Of a DNA stretch of 64,000 nt, positions 18,805-26,559 are shown one piece after another. The stretch is from positions 186,001 through 250,000 of the forward strand of contig NZ_JAHGAW010000002.1 of assembly GCF_018603885.1 (NCBI RefSeq). The letters are read 5' to 3'. The notes under the pieces were generated by a model that had not been told where the DNA came from, made no database searches, and saw nothing but the letters and a program-made list of their open reading frames with translations. Made by a program: the position numbers and the translations under genes. The stretch is from Sphingobium nicotianae. Lineage in GTDB: Bacteria > Pseudomonadota > Alphaproteobacteria > Sphingomonadales > Sphingomonadaceae. Position 1 is the stretch's first letter. The number at the start of each line of letters is the position of its first letter.

Positions 18805-20562
18805 ATGCAAAGACGAGACTTCATCCGCAGCGGTTTCCAACTTGCCGCAGTGACCGCACTTGCGGCGCCCTCTGATATTCTCAAGGCTGAAGCCGATCTG
18901 ACGAAGGATATGTCTTTCGATCCGTCGCTTTGGATGGGCGACCTCGCAATCGTGAACGCGAACGTCTACACGCTGGATCCGCGCAAGCCGAAAGCGCAAG
19001 CCGTTCTGGTGCGCAACGGCCGAATCCTTTTGGTCGGAAGCACGAGCGAGATCCGATCGCAGGCCCGGGGGATAAAGGTCTTGGACGCCGGTGGGAGCGC
19101 GCTGGTTCCAGGTTTCGTCGACACCCACTGTCATCTCGATACGACTGCGAACGGCCTTGCGGGACTGACGTACGACGAATGGTTCGACAATCCACCTCAG
19201 AGCGTCCCCGCAATGATCGCCAAACTTCGGGAGATTGGCGCGAAGACGCCCCCGGGCAAATGGATCGTCGCTAATGGTGTGATCGCTTCCGCTGTTCCCG
19301 AAAAACGCCTTCCTACAATGGCTGAGCTGGATTCGCTCGGTATCCCGAACCCGATCATCATCCGCGACAACGGTCACAACTGCACTTTCAATTCCATGGG
19401 AGCCAAGCTCAAGGGGCTGCTCACATCGGAAGACCAAGCCAACATGCGCTGGAAGACCAACGGGTGGCCAGTTCGGGGTGGTTTCGTCACTCGTGACGAT
19501 CAGGGCCGACCGATAACTGCGTATGATTATTGCGGGGTGACCGAGGATCTCTTTACACCGGCCGAGCAGGCGGACGCTGTGTCCAAGATGATCAACAAGC
19601 ATTTCGTGTCGGGCGGCATTACTACCCTTTGTCAATTACCGGCGATGGGCGGGCGCAATCATTATTACGGGTTGCAGATGCTTCAACAGCAGGCGCAGCT
19701 CCCCATGCGGATCAGAGCTTATTTTACCTGCCCTTACCAAAACTCGGTCGAGCAGATTCTTTCGCTCGGTCTGGCTCGCGGGTTCGGAAACGACATGTTC
19801 CGTATGGGTGGGATTAAGATTTTTGTCGATCAAGCCCGCTTTGGCGGTGGCGAGATCACTCTGGACGAAGACACGGAGAATCCGTCGGCCTTTAATGCGT
19901 CGGCCGGCCAGAGGATGATGCATCAATTTGACGAGGACGAACTCGCTAACCTTCTCGTGCAGATCCAGTCGAGAGGATTTCCTGTTCTGATGCACGTGCT
20001 TAGCGAGGCCGGAACCGAGCTGTGCATGAACGCCGTCAAGCAGCTTCGGGAGCGGCGAGCCGGCCTGTTGCAGCTGCCTCATCGCGTCGAACACTGGCGT
20101 CCCACCTTGGAGAATGCGAAGAAGATGAAGGACCTTAATATGTTCTTCTCGATAATCGCAACGGCGCCAAATTATCCCGCTGACTGGGCTCAGTCGCCCG
20201 GCACGACATATAGGGACTATGTGGCCGCCGGCTGCCGTCCGGTTCTCGCTTCCGATTTCGCTGGCGGTTACCACCAGCTGAACCATCCGATTTACAGCAT
20301 TGCAAAAGCGTGCAACGAGCAGTCCGGTGGAGGCGACGCCGCTGCCGGCCAGGCGATCGATTTCGAAACCGCGCTGAAAACGTGGACGCTATGGGCCGCG
20401 GAAAGTACCATGCAAGCTGGTGATCGCGGGACCATCACTCCGGGCAAGCTTGGTGACTTCTCCTTGTTGTCTGGTAATCCCGGCAGCATGAAGCAGGATG
20501 CGCTCATGACACTTAAGAACGACGTGACGATCCTCGGCGGTAAGGTGGTTTACGAGCGTTAA
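18805..20562 (+). CDS. Tat-exported amidohydrolase, YtcJ-like (Amidohydro_3)
   Basis: A 585-residue metal-dependent hydrolase. The N-terminus QRRDFIRSGFQLAAVTALAAP is a twin-arginine signal, indicating export in folded form. The amidohydrolase fold is evident from the small beta-domain (VNANVYTLDP, AVLVRNGRILLVG), the metal motif FVDTHCHLD (H-x-H), later metal-ligand histidines in LMHVLSE and HRVEHWRP, and the aspartate in VLASDFAGG. The C-terminal SPG-like ending (GTITPGKLGDFSLLSGNPG) is typical of YtcJ-type enzymes, most of which have no assigned substrate. It is followed by a strong terminator, so transcription ends here. Confidence 0.88.
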   Translation: MQRRDFIRSGFQLAAVTALAAPSDILKAEADLTKDMSFDPSLWMGDLAIVNANVYTLDPRKPKAQAVLVRNGRILLVGSTSEIRSQARGIKVLDAGGSALVPGFVDTHCHLDTTANGLAGLTYDEWFDNPPQSVPAMIAKLREIGAKTPPGKWIVANGVIASAVPEKRLPTMAELDSLGIPNPIIIRDNGHNCTFNSMGAKLKGLLTSEDQANMRWKTNGWPVRGGFVTRDDQGRPITAYDYCGVTEDLFTPAEQADAVSKMINKHFVSGGITTLCQLPAMGGRNHYYGLQMLQQQAQLPMRIRAYFTCPYQNSVEQILSLGLARGFGNDMFRMGGIKIFVDQARFGGGEITLDEDTENPSAFNASAGQRMMHQFDEDELANLLVQIQSRGFPVLMHVLSEAGTELCMNAVKQLRERRAGLLQLPHRVEHWRPTLENAKKMKDLNMFFSIIATAPNYPADWAQSPGTTYRDYVAAGCRPVLASDFAGGYHQLNHPIYSIAKACNEQSGGGDAAAGQAIDFETALKTWTLWAAESTMQAGDRGTITPGKLGDFSLLSGNPGSMKQDALMTLKNDVTILGGKVVYER

Positions 20563-20594
20563 GGCTTTGATATAGAGCTAGATTATCATGAATG

Positions 20595-20628
20595 TTCCAG
20601 CGATCGACTGGTCGCTGGAATTTTTTTT
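20595..20628 (+). terminator. Rho-independent terminator of the amidohydrolase gene
   Basis: A perfect 9-bp stem, TTCCAGCGA (20595-20603) and TCGCTGGAA (20612-20620), with an 8-nt loop is followed by eight Ts (20621-20628). It is 32 bp after the amidohydrolase stop codon. Confidence 0.92.
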
Positions 20629-20677
20629 GAACCAGAGTGAGATGAGCTACCGAGCGAGAGTTCCTCTCGCACGATTG

Positions 20678-20704
20678 CCACGCCCACGCCCACGCCCACG
20701 CCCA
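20678..20704 (+). repeat. Short tandem repeat, hexamer CCACGC x 4.5
   Basis: Four exact copies of CCACGC followed by CCA lie in the 339-bp space between the amidohydrolase terminator and the HU gene. A short slippage-prone tract like this can vary in copy number. No coding frame with family features uses it. Confidence 0.85.
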
Positions 20705-20901
20705 ACCAGGGCGCCATGCAACAATTGGTCGAGAGGGGCTACATAGGCGGGGTGATGGACGACGTGCAGCATGGAGGAAATATAGAGGCGGATCGCCCGT
20801 TTCCGCCCCGCCAATGAGTGAACGAAAAATTGGCAGAGCGAGGCTGACGTTGTCGAAAGAGGGAGTTATGGCGCACGCCAGTTTGGAAGAAGGAGTTTCG
20901 A

Positions 20902-21177
20902 ATGAATAATGCAGATCTCGCCGACAAGCTTACTGGCGATCACGGCGTCTCGAAGGCCGATGCGCGCAAGCTCGTCGATGGTGTCTTCGCCGCGATCGCC
21001 GATGCTGCAGCCTCGGGCGAAGAAATCAGCCTGTCCGGTTTCGGCAAGTTCAAAGTGAAGGCGAGCCCCGCTCGCGAGGGTCGCAATCCATCGACCGGCG
21101 AGACCATCAAAATCGCCGCTTCGAAGAAGCTGACTTTCGCGCCTGCCAAGGCTGTGAAGGACAAGCTCAACGCTTGA
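20902..21177 (+). CDS. hup: HU-family DNA-binding protein
   Basis: A 91-residue histone-like protein that bends and compacts DNA. It has the canonical order: N-terminal helices (NNADLADKLTGDHGVSKADARKLVDGVF), the dimer core GEEISLSGFGKFKV, the DNA-intercalating arm AREGRNPSTGETIKI and the closing helix KKLTFAPAKAVKDKLN. The length is exactly that of the family. AGAAGGAG lies 7 nt before ATG. It is transcribed alone; the region behind it (21178-21516) shows no clear terminator. Naming as HU-beta (hupB) is likely but cannot be settled from sequence alone. Confidence 0.95.
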   Translation: MNNADLADKLTGDHGVSKADARKLVDGVFAAIADAAASGEEISLSGFGKFKVKASPAREGRNPSTGETIKIAASKKLTFAPAKAVKDKLNA

Positions 21178-21516
21178 TAAAACGGCTGGCGCATTCCAGG
21201 TGCACCGGCCATCTTTAGGCGTGGGAGCCGAAGTCCCGGTGACCAATCGCTACCCGATGCCGGTGCAACGTAGGTCAGGATCACCGTTTAGGTGGGCTGA
21301 TGTGAGGAAAATGCCGGCCTCAGCCGTTCACCGAAGGCTGAAGTGAGAGTGCGCTTTTTCGCTGCGTGCCACATCTCTGCTGACCGGGGTACCGCGGCGC
21401 ATGCCTCCCGGGCCGACGCGCGAGCGCCCGATTGCCGACCAACGAAATAAATTTGTTCGCCTGTGCAGATGTAGGTCGTTCCGAAATCGAGAAGATGGCC
21501 TGATCTGAAGAAGGGC
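21178..21516. other. Intergenic region before the first quinohaemoprotein gene
   Basis: About 339 bp without a gene. Near its end, 21446-21459 (AATAAATTTGTTCG) is identical to 30570-30583, which lies inside the control region of the secreted-protein operon. The two promoters may therefore share a regulatory or core promoter element. A TTCGC half-site follows at 21456, but the second half-site 23 bp on is poor. Confidence 0.5.
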
Positions 21517-23634
21517 ATGGACTCGATGAAGCTGCGGGCGCAACTGATCTTGTGGTCTTCGATCGCGATCCTGAGCGGGTGCGACGCTGTTCCGTCATCC
21601 AGGCAGGAGGGCGCGGTCACTGAAGCGCGTCTGGTGGCAGCGGGATCGGACACCGACAACTGGTTGACCACCGGGCGGACATATAACGAGCAGCGGCACA
21701 GTCCGCTGACCAAGATTAATTCTGAGAACGTCGGCAGGCTCGGCCTGGCTTGGTCCGCCGACCTAGATACGGCGCGCGGTCAGGAAGCAACACCTTTGGC
21801 CATCGATGGGACCATCTACATCTCGACCGCGTGGAGCATGGTGAAAGCCTACGACGGAAAGTCAGGCAAGCTGCTTTGGTCGTATGATCCCAAGGTGCCG
21901 CGCGACAGTTTGGTGAAGGCCTGCTGCGACGCGGTGAATCGTGGCGTCGCCGCGTGGGGCGATCGAATCTTTGTGGGGACACTGGACGGTCGCCTTGTGG
22001 CGCTAGATCGCCGCACGGGGAAGCTCGACTGGGAGGTCGTAACGGTCGATCAGAGTCAGAACTACACGATCACCGGTGCGCCACGCGTCATCAAAGGCAA
22101 GGTGATCATCGGCAACGGCGGAGCCGAGTTCGGCGTACGTGGCTACATTACAGCTTATGACGTCGATAACGGAAAGCCGCTTTGGCGGTTCTACACTGTC
22201 CCGGGCGATCCCGCGAAGGGCTTTGAGGGAGCGCATCTCGAAGCTGCGGCGAAGACCTGGAAGGGGACGTGGTGGACGCTGGGTGGCGGAGGCACCGTCT
22301 GGGATTCTATGGCTTATGATCCGGATCTTGATCTCCTCTACATCGGTGTCGGAAACGGGTCGCCCTGGAACCAAGCCTATCGTTCGCCTGGCGGCGGCGA
22401 CAACCTGTACCTGTCCTCCATCGTCGCCCTGCATCCTGAGAACGGGAAATATGCTTGGCACTATCAGACGACGCCGGGCGAGACGTGGGACTACACCGCG
22501 ACCCAGCACATGATCCTCGCCGACCTCAAATGGGGAGGAAAGCCACGCAAGGTGATCATGCAGGCCCCGAAGAACGGCTATTTTTATGTGCTCGACCGAA
22601 CGAATGGCAAGCTTCTGTCCGCGAAGGCGTACGCGCCTATGAACTGGTCGACCGAGGTGGACATGACCACCGGCCGTCCCATCGAAAATCCTAACGCGCG
22701 TTACGACAAAACCGGGAAGCCCTGGGTATCCGTCCCTGGTGCAACCGGCGCGCATGGCTGGCCGCCGATGTCGTTCTCTCCGGAGACCGGCTTCGTCTAC
22801 ATTCCGGTCCAGGACACCGCGTTCCCCTACGCGCCGGAGAAGGGCTGGGTAGCTGAGAAGATGGGCTACAATGTCGGCAACGACCTAGCCTCCGGTTCGA
22901 TGCCGGCGGACCCTGCGGTTCGCAAGGCAGCGATCGCAGCCACGACCGGCGCCCTGATCGCCTGGGATCCTGTCGGTCAACGAGAAGTCTGGCGGGTGAA
23001 AAGGTCTGGTCCGTCGAACGGTGGCGTCCTCAGTACAGCGGGCGATCTAGTTTTCCAAGGTACTGCGGCGGGTCGGTTCGAAGCCTTCAAGTCGAAGGAC
23101 GGCGTGCGGCTGTGGTCGACTGATGTGCAGACTGGGGTTCTGGCGGCCCCCATCACCTATGCCATTGATGGGGAGCAGTATGTCGCCGTTCTGGTGGGCT
23201 GGGGCGGGATCTGGGGTGTCGCGCCGGGCGTACTCTCGCAGAGCATCCCCAATGTCAGCCGGCTTCTGGTCTACAAGCTCGGTGGCAAGGCGACGCTACC
23301 GGCGCTCGTTCCCGTCAACAAGGCCCCGCTCGATCCACCGGCATCAAAGGCCTCGAGCGAGCAGATCGCTAAGGGGAAGTATCTGTTCGCGCGATTCTGC
23401 GGCGCTTGTCACGGCGACGCGGCTGTCGGCGGCACCATCAATCCGGATCTGCGGCGCAGCGGAGTGCTGGGAGACCAGAACACCTGGCAGCAAGTGGTAC
23501 GTGATGGCCTGCTCAAGGACAACGGCATGGTCAGCTTCAAGTCTGTTCTTAATGTGGAACAGGTCGAGAGCATCCGCCAATTCGTCATCCGGCGAGCAAA
23601 TGAGGATCGCGCGATCGAGGTCGGTCAGAGATAG
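21517..23634 (+). CDS. PQQ-dependent quinohaemoprotein alcohol dehydrogenase (classical type)
   Basis: A 705-residue lipoprotein (lipobox ILSGC, Cys22) that should oxidise alcohols in the periplasm with PQQ and pass electrons to its own haem c. The beta-propeller has repeated W-motifs (KLLWSYDPKV, GKLDWEVVT). The vicinal cysteines sit at residues 136-137 (KACCDA). The catalytic aspartate is in ETWDYTATQ (Asp325), with Thr at +2, as in Ca-type quinohaemoprotein dehydrogenases. The C-terminal cytochrome domain has FCGACH (628-632) and a likely axial Met near 671. It is a single gene, convergent with an AraC regulator 32 bp away. PQQ synthesis genes are not in the window. Of the three paralogues here it is the only one with the vicinal cysteine pair. 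Confidence 0.93.
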   Translation: MDSMKLRAQLILWSSIAILSGCDAVPSSRQEGAVTEARLVAAGSDTDNWLTTGRTYNEQRHSPLTKINSENVGRLGLAWSADLDTARGQEATPLAIDGTIYISTAWSMVKAYDGKSGKLLWSYDPKVPRDSLVKACCDAVNRGVAAWGDRIFVGTLDGRLVALDRRTGKLDWEVVTVDQSQNYTITGAPRVIKGKVIIGNGGAEFGVRGYITAYDVDNGKPLWRFYTVPGDPAKGFEGAHLEAAAKTWKGTWWTLGGGGTVWDSMAYDPDLDLLYIGVGNGSPWNQAYRSPGGGDNLYLSSIVALHPENGKYAWHYQTTPGETWDYTATQHMILADLKWGGKPRKVIMQAPKNGYFYVLDRTNGKLLSAKAYAPMNWSTEVDMTTGRPIENPNARYDKTGKPWVSVPGATGAHGWPPMSFSPETGFVYIPVQDTAFPYAPEKGWVAEKMGYNVGNDLASGSMPADPAVRKAAIAATTGALIAWDPVGQREVWRVKRSGPSNGGVLSTAGDLVFQGTAAGRFEAFKSKDGVRLWSTDVQTGVLAAPITYAIDGEQYVAVLVGWGGIWGVAPGVLSQSIPNVSRLLVYKLGGKATLPALVPVNKAPLDPPASKASSEQIAKGKYLFARFCGACHGDAAVGGTINPDLRRSGVLGDQNTWQQVVRDGLLKDNGMVSFKSVLNVEQVESIRQFVIRRANEDRAIEVGQR

Positions 23635-23666
23635 GTCCCGATCACCGACGGTCCCGTCTGTTAAGA

Positions 23667-24662
23667 TCAGCTATGGAGCTGCTCCGGAATTTCCTCGTCT
23701 CCCTGTTCGAACCGCGAATGTCGCCACTCCCGCGGAGACATGCCGAATGTCCGTTTGAATTCGGTGGAGAAGTGGGAGGAGCTGTTGAAGCCGTTGCCGA
23801 ATGCGATCTCCGTGATGTTACGGCGCCCTGAACGCTTGTCGCCAAGTTCGCGTGCGCTGGCTTCAATTCGGCGTTTGCGTAAATATTCGGATGGAGTCAC
23901 ATCGTCGTTCTGAAACGCGAGCTGCAGGTATCGTGCGCTCAGGTGGAGCCGCTTAGCGATTTCCGTGATCGTGAGGTCCGCATCGCGGAAGTTTCGGTCA
24001 ATGTACGATTTCACCTGAGCCCGGCGGATATCGAGGCTGGTTGACCGTTGCATGCGATCGTCTTCGAGCGTCTCCGCAGTGAGAACGGACAGTAGCTCTA
24101 GGAAAGTACGCGCGAAGCGCGGTCCAAGCACCTCGAAGCGACCCGCCTCAGACATCGCCACCAGGCTGTCCAGAGAGTTGGCCAGCAGATCATGGAGTCC
24201 GAAAGACGAGCCGAGCCGCTGCGCCACGAACCGTTCGCAGTGGGGGACGAACTGGTGGAGGAGGTCCTGTGGAACCACCAAGCCGATCGTCGTGTACGAC
24301 CTGCGAGTCTCGACGTGGCAGGAGATGTCCGACCGCAGCACGAAGAGCTCGCGTGGTTGGATCAGCATTGGCGCGCGGTTGGAAACGGTCACCAGCGACG
24401 GCTGGTCGCTCATGTAGATGGAATATTTGAGGTCGCCGGGGTGTTGATCCGCGCGGCTGTCGAGGTGCATCGGGGACATCCTGGCATGGGACAGCGAGAC
24501 GTCTGCAGCCGTCGACAGGATAATCTTCGCCTCAGCGTCAACATTTCCGATCTGCTGCGCATTCCATCGCGTGGCGAATATCTCGGAAATGGTCGTGCTG
24601 ATCATCCCCATCAACCGACCAGGATCCGACACATCTGCATTCGAAATGCTCAGAGCTTGCAT
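23667..24662 (-). CDS. AraC-family transcriptional regulator (copy 1)
   Basis: A 331-residue regulator with an N-terminal AraC-binding-like domain (PRELFVLRSDISCHVETRRSYTTI, residues ~105-130) and a C-terminal double HTH (~225-325: DADLTITEIAKRLHLSARYLQLAF, then NITEIAFGNGFNSSSHFSTEFKRTFGMSPREW). It is a clear paralogue of the AraC protein at 40603: the HTH parts are nearly collinear, sharing STSLDIRR, TPSEYLR and GFNSSSHFSTEF. It lies downstream of the SnoaL-A/OYE genes on the same strand, 112 bp from the OYE stop, with its own start. The four 38-bp direct-repeat elements in this region are good candidates for its binding sites. The inducer is unknown. Confidence 0.92.
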   Translation of the reverse strand: MQALSISNADVSDPGRLMGMISTTISEIFATRWNAQQIGNVDAEAKIILSTAADVSLSHARMSPMHLDSRADQHPGDLKYSIYMSDQPSLVTVSNRAPMLIQPRELFVLRSDISCHVETRRSYTTIGLVVPQDLLHQFVPHCERFVAQRLGSSFGLHDLLANSLDSLVAMSEAGRFEVLGPRFARTFLELLSVLTAETLEDDRMQRSTSLDIRRAQVKSYIDRNFRDADLTITEIAKRLHLSARYLQLAFQNDDVTPSEYLRKRRIEASARELGDKRSGRRNITEIAFGNGFNSSSHFSTEFKRTFGMSPREWRHSRFEQGDEEIPEQLHS

Positions 24663-24774
24663 AGCTGGTCCTCTCCGCCGAGCCCGATTTTCGGGTCTAT
24701 GGGACTTTCACTCTGATTTCATCTGTTCATCAGTCCGCATGCGAGTCAAGAGATGCCCCCGTTGGGATCAGGGC

Positions 24775-25902
24775 TCAGCTGTCCCATTCTACATCAGCGA
24801 TGTCGCGCTTCTGGAACGGGCGAATCTTTCCCGTCTCGCCATGCTGAAGCTTGCGGACCCAGTCGGGGTCTCCGATCAGGCTTCGACCGATGGCCAAAAG
24901 GTCGAATTGGTCCGTGGCGACCGCATCCTTGAGCTGCCTGACGGTCTCAGGGACCGTGCCAACTGCCTCTCCCTCGTCGGTAAAGCTTGCCATGACATCT
25001 CTGTCGAGACCGACGCTGCCGACCGCAACGGTGGGCTTGCCCGACAAGGCTCGCGTCCAACCGGCGAGCGTCCGCTCGCTTCCTTCCCAGGCCGGCTCCC
25101 AGAAGCGCCGGGTCGAAGCGTGGAAGATGTCGGCGCCTGCTTCGCTCATCAGTTTGAGAAAAAGGCCGAGTTCCTCGGGCGTGTTGGCGATCGTGGCGGT
25201 GAAGTCATGCTCCTTCCACTGGGAGAAGCGCAGGGAGATAACGAAACTTTCCCCGCAGGCGAGCCGGATCGCCTTGAGGATGCGCAGATGAAGTTGCGCG
25301 CGGGCGACGAGGTCGTTTCCGCCAAAGTCGTCGTTGCGTAGGTTCGTCTTCGCCCAGAGGAACTGGTCCAGGAAGTATCCGTGGGCGCAGTGGATCTCGA
25401 CGCCATTGGCGCCGGCCAGCTGCGCCAGCCACGCACTCTCAGCATAGCCGTCAATAATTTCTTGAAGCTGTTCGGCAGTGGCGGCCTGCCCGCTTTCAAG
25501 GCCGGGATAGGCAAGCCCGGAAGCGGAGACCGTCTGACCGTCCTCGTCGTTGCGGAAGGCCCCCTCGTGCCAAAGCTGAACGAAGAACAGGCCGCCGGCA
25601 TCGTGGATCTCGCCGATGCACGCGCGCCAGGAGGAAGCGGTCTTGCTCGTCATGCTGCATGCGAGGGGCTGCTTGGTCGCGGTGGGATGCGCGATCGCGC
25701 AGGATTCGCTTATGACGAGCGACACCCCGCCCTCGACCCGTCGACGGTAGTAGTTGGTCAGCTGCTGCAATGGCGCGCCGTCCGCGCACCAGCCCCGCTG
25801 CATCGCCGGCATGATGAACCGGTTCGGCAGTACCAGATCCTTGATCTGGAACGGCTCGAACAGTTTGCCGATGCCGTTCTCGACGGCATAATCAGTAGTC
25901 AT
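24775..25902 (-). CDS. Old Yellow Enzyme family NAD(P)H:flavin oxidoreductase
   Basis: About 375 residues forming an FMN TIM barrel. The start KLFEPFQIKDLVLPNRFIMPAM is typical of the family. The substrate-binding and FMN region reads GVEIHCAHGYFLDQFLW, then TNLRNDDFGG, and the phosphate-binding end is AIGRSLIGDPDWVRK. Members reduce carbon-carbon double bonds conjugated to carbonyls, or act as 2,4-dienoyl-type reductases. The ATG at 25902 overlaps the stop of the SnoaL-A gene (25899) by 4 bp, so the two are co-translated; the longer frame to 25989 would overlap it deeply. Position in the regulon suggests action on an enone intermediate, reducing or rearranging it. Confidence 0.9.
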   Translation of the reverse strand: MTTDYAVENGIGKLFEPFQIKDLVLPNRFIMPAMQRGWCADGAPLQQLTNYYRRRVEGGVSLVISESCAIAHPTATKQPLACSMTSKTASSWRACIGEIHDAGGLFFVQLWHEGAFRNDEDGQTVSASGLAYPGLESGQAATAEQLQEIIDGYAESAWLAQLAGANGVEIHCAHGYFLDQFLWAKTNLRNDDFGGNDLVARAQLHLRILKAIRLACGESFVISLRFSQWKEHDFTATIANTPEELGLFLKLMSEAGADIFHASTRRFWEPAWEGSERTLAGWTRALSGKPTVAVGSVGLDRDVMASFTDEGEAVGTVPETVRQLKDAVATDQFDLLAIGRSLIGDPDWVRKLQHGETGKIRPFQKRDIADVEWDS

Positions 25903-26438
25903 TTGGTGGGGACCTCGAGAGGGCGCTGGTAGGAGATGTCGAGGCGGTCGCGCCGAGGCGGATAGGCCTCCCATTCGGTGCCGAGCCAAGAGCTGGCCGG
26001 CACTTCAAAGGACCAGTCCAGGATGAACCGGCGCACGGTCAGCGCCCAGATGCCGTCCCGCCGCTCGAGGCGGTCGAGATAGCGCCCGCCGCCCGCGCCG
26101 ATCGTGTCGGCGTTCGGCATTTTAACGAAGAAGTGGATGTAGCTTTCGGCATGGGCGGTATCGCCGTCTATCTCGCAGTTGTGGCTGCTGACGCCGTGAT
26201 GGGTGACGTCGAAGGTGGACTCGACCTCGATCGCCCAAGGCACGAACTCGTCGACGGTGCCGATGAACGGGCCGTGGTTGTCGATCCCGTCCGCATGGAA
26301 AGTCCTACGCAGAATCCCCTCGTCCAGACGATCCAGGCCGCGCCCATAGAGATTTACGCAGTCCAGTACATCCTGTCTGTCACGTAGATACCTGACTTCT
26401 TCGACCAGTTTGGCGATTGTCTCTTCAGAGTTCGTCAT
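25899..26438 (-). CDS. SnoaL/NTF2-like protein, module A (SnoaL_4 type)
   Basis: A 179-residue NTF2-fold protein, paralogous to the one at 39597. Shared features are EVRYLRDRQDVLDC at the start, GRGLDRLDEGILRRTFHADG, HGPFIG, and the paired histidines in FDVTHHGVSSH, followed by DGDTAHAESY and GGRYLDRLERRDG. This architecture is that of the SnoaL_4 group, which includes dehydratases such as bile acid 7-alpha-dehydratase, so dehydration or isomerisation of a keto intermediate is a reasonable guess. I place the start at ATG 26438 because it aligns with the paralogue; upstream codons of the longer frame run into the dehydrogenase 3' end. Direct repeats upstream (26511-26548) suggest its own promoter. 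Confidence 0.85.
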   Translation of the reverse strand: MTNSEETIAKLVEEVRYLRDRQDVLDCVNLYGRGLDRLDEGILRRTFHADGIDNHGPFIGTVDEFVPWAIEVESTFDVTHHGVSSHNCEIDGDTAHAESYIHFFVKMPNADTIGAGGGRYLDRLERRDGIWALTVRRFILDWSFEVPASSWLGTEWEAYPPRRDRLDISYQRPLEVPTK

Positions 26439-26510
26439 CCGTGCCTCTTCACCTCGAAAAAATACGCCCTCGCCCGGGCAGGAAGTCTGCCCGACGCTCG
26501 GAGGTCGGTA

Positions 26511-26548
26511 TTGCGGAAACGCGAATGGGGCGGTTGCAGGTTTGCGAA
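26511..26548 (-). promoter_or_regulatory. 38-bp direct-repeat operator upstream of SnoaL-A/OYE
   Basis: Two half-sites on the + strand, TTGCGGAAACGCGAA (26511-26525) and TTGCAGGTTTGCGAA (26534-26548), lie with their GCGAA ends exactly 23 bp apart. They are 73-110 bp upstream of ATG 26438, between that gene and the dehydrogenase stop. The same design occurs at 30557, 40209 and 44160. Direct repeats two helical turns apart fit AraC-family activators. Confidence 0.65.
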
Positions 26549-26559
26549 CGTCCCGAAGA

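Noticed and set aside
20678..20704. Possible CRISPR-like repeat
   Set aside because: The unit is only 6 bp, directly adjacent, with no spacers and no cas genes; it is a simple microsatellite.
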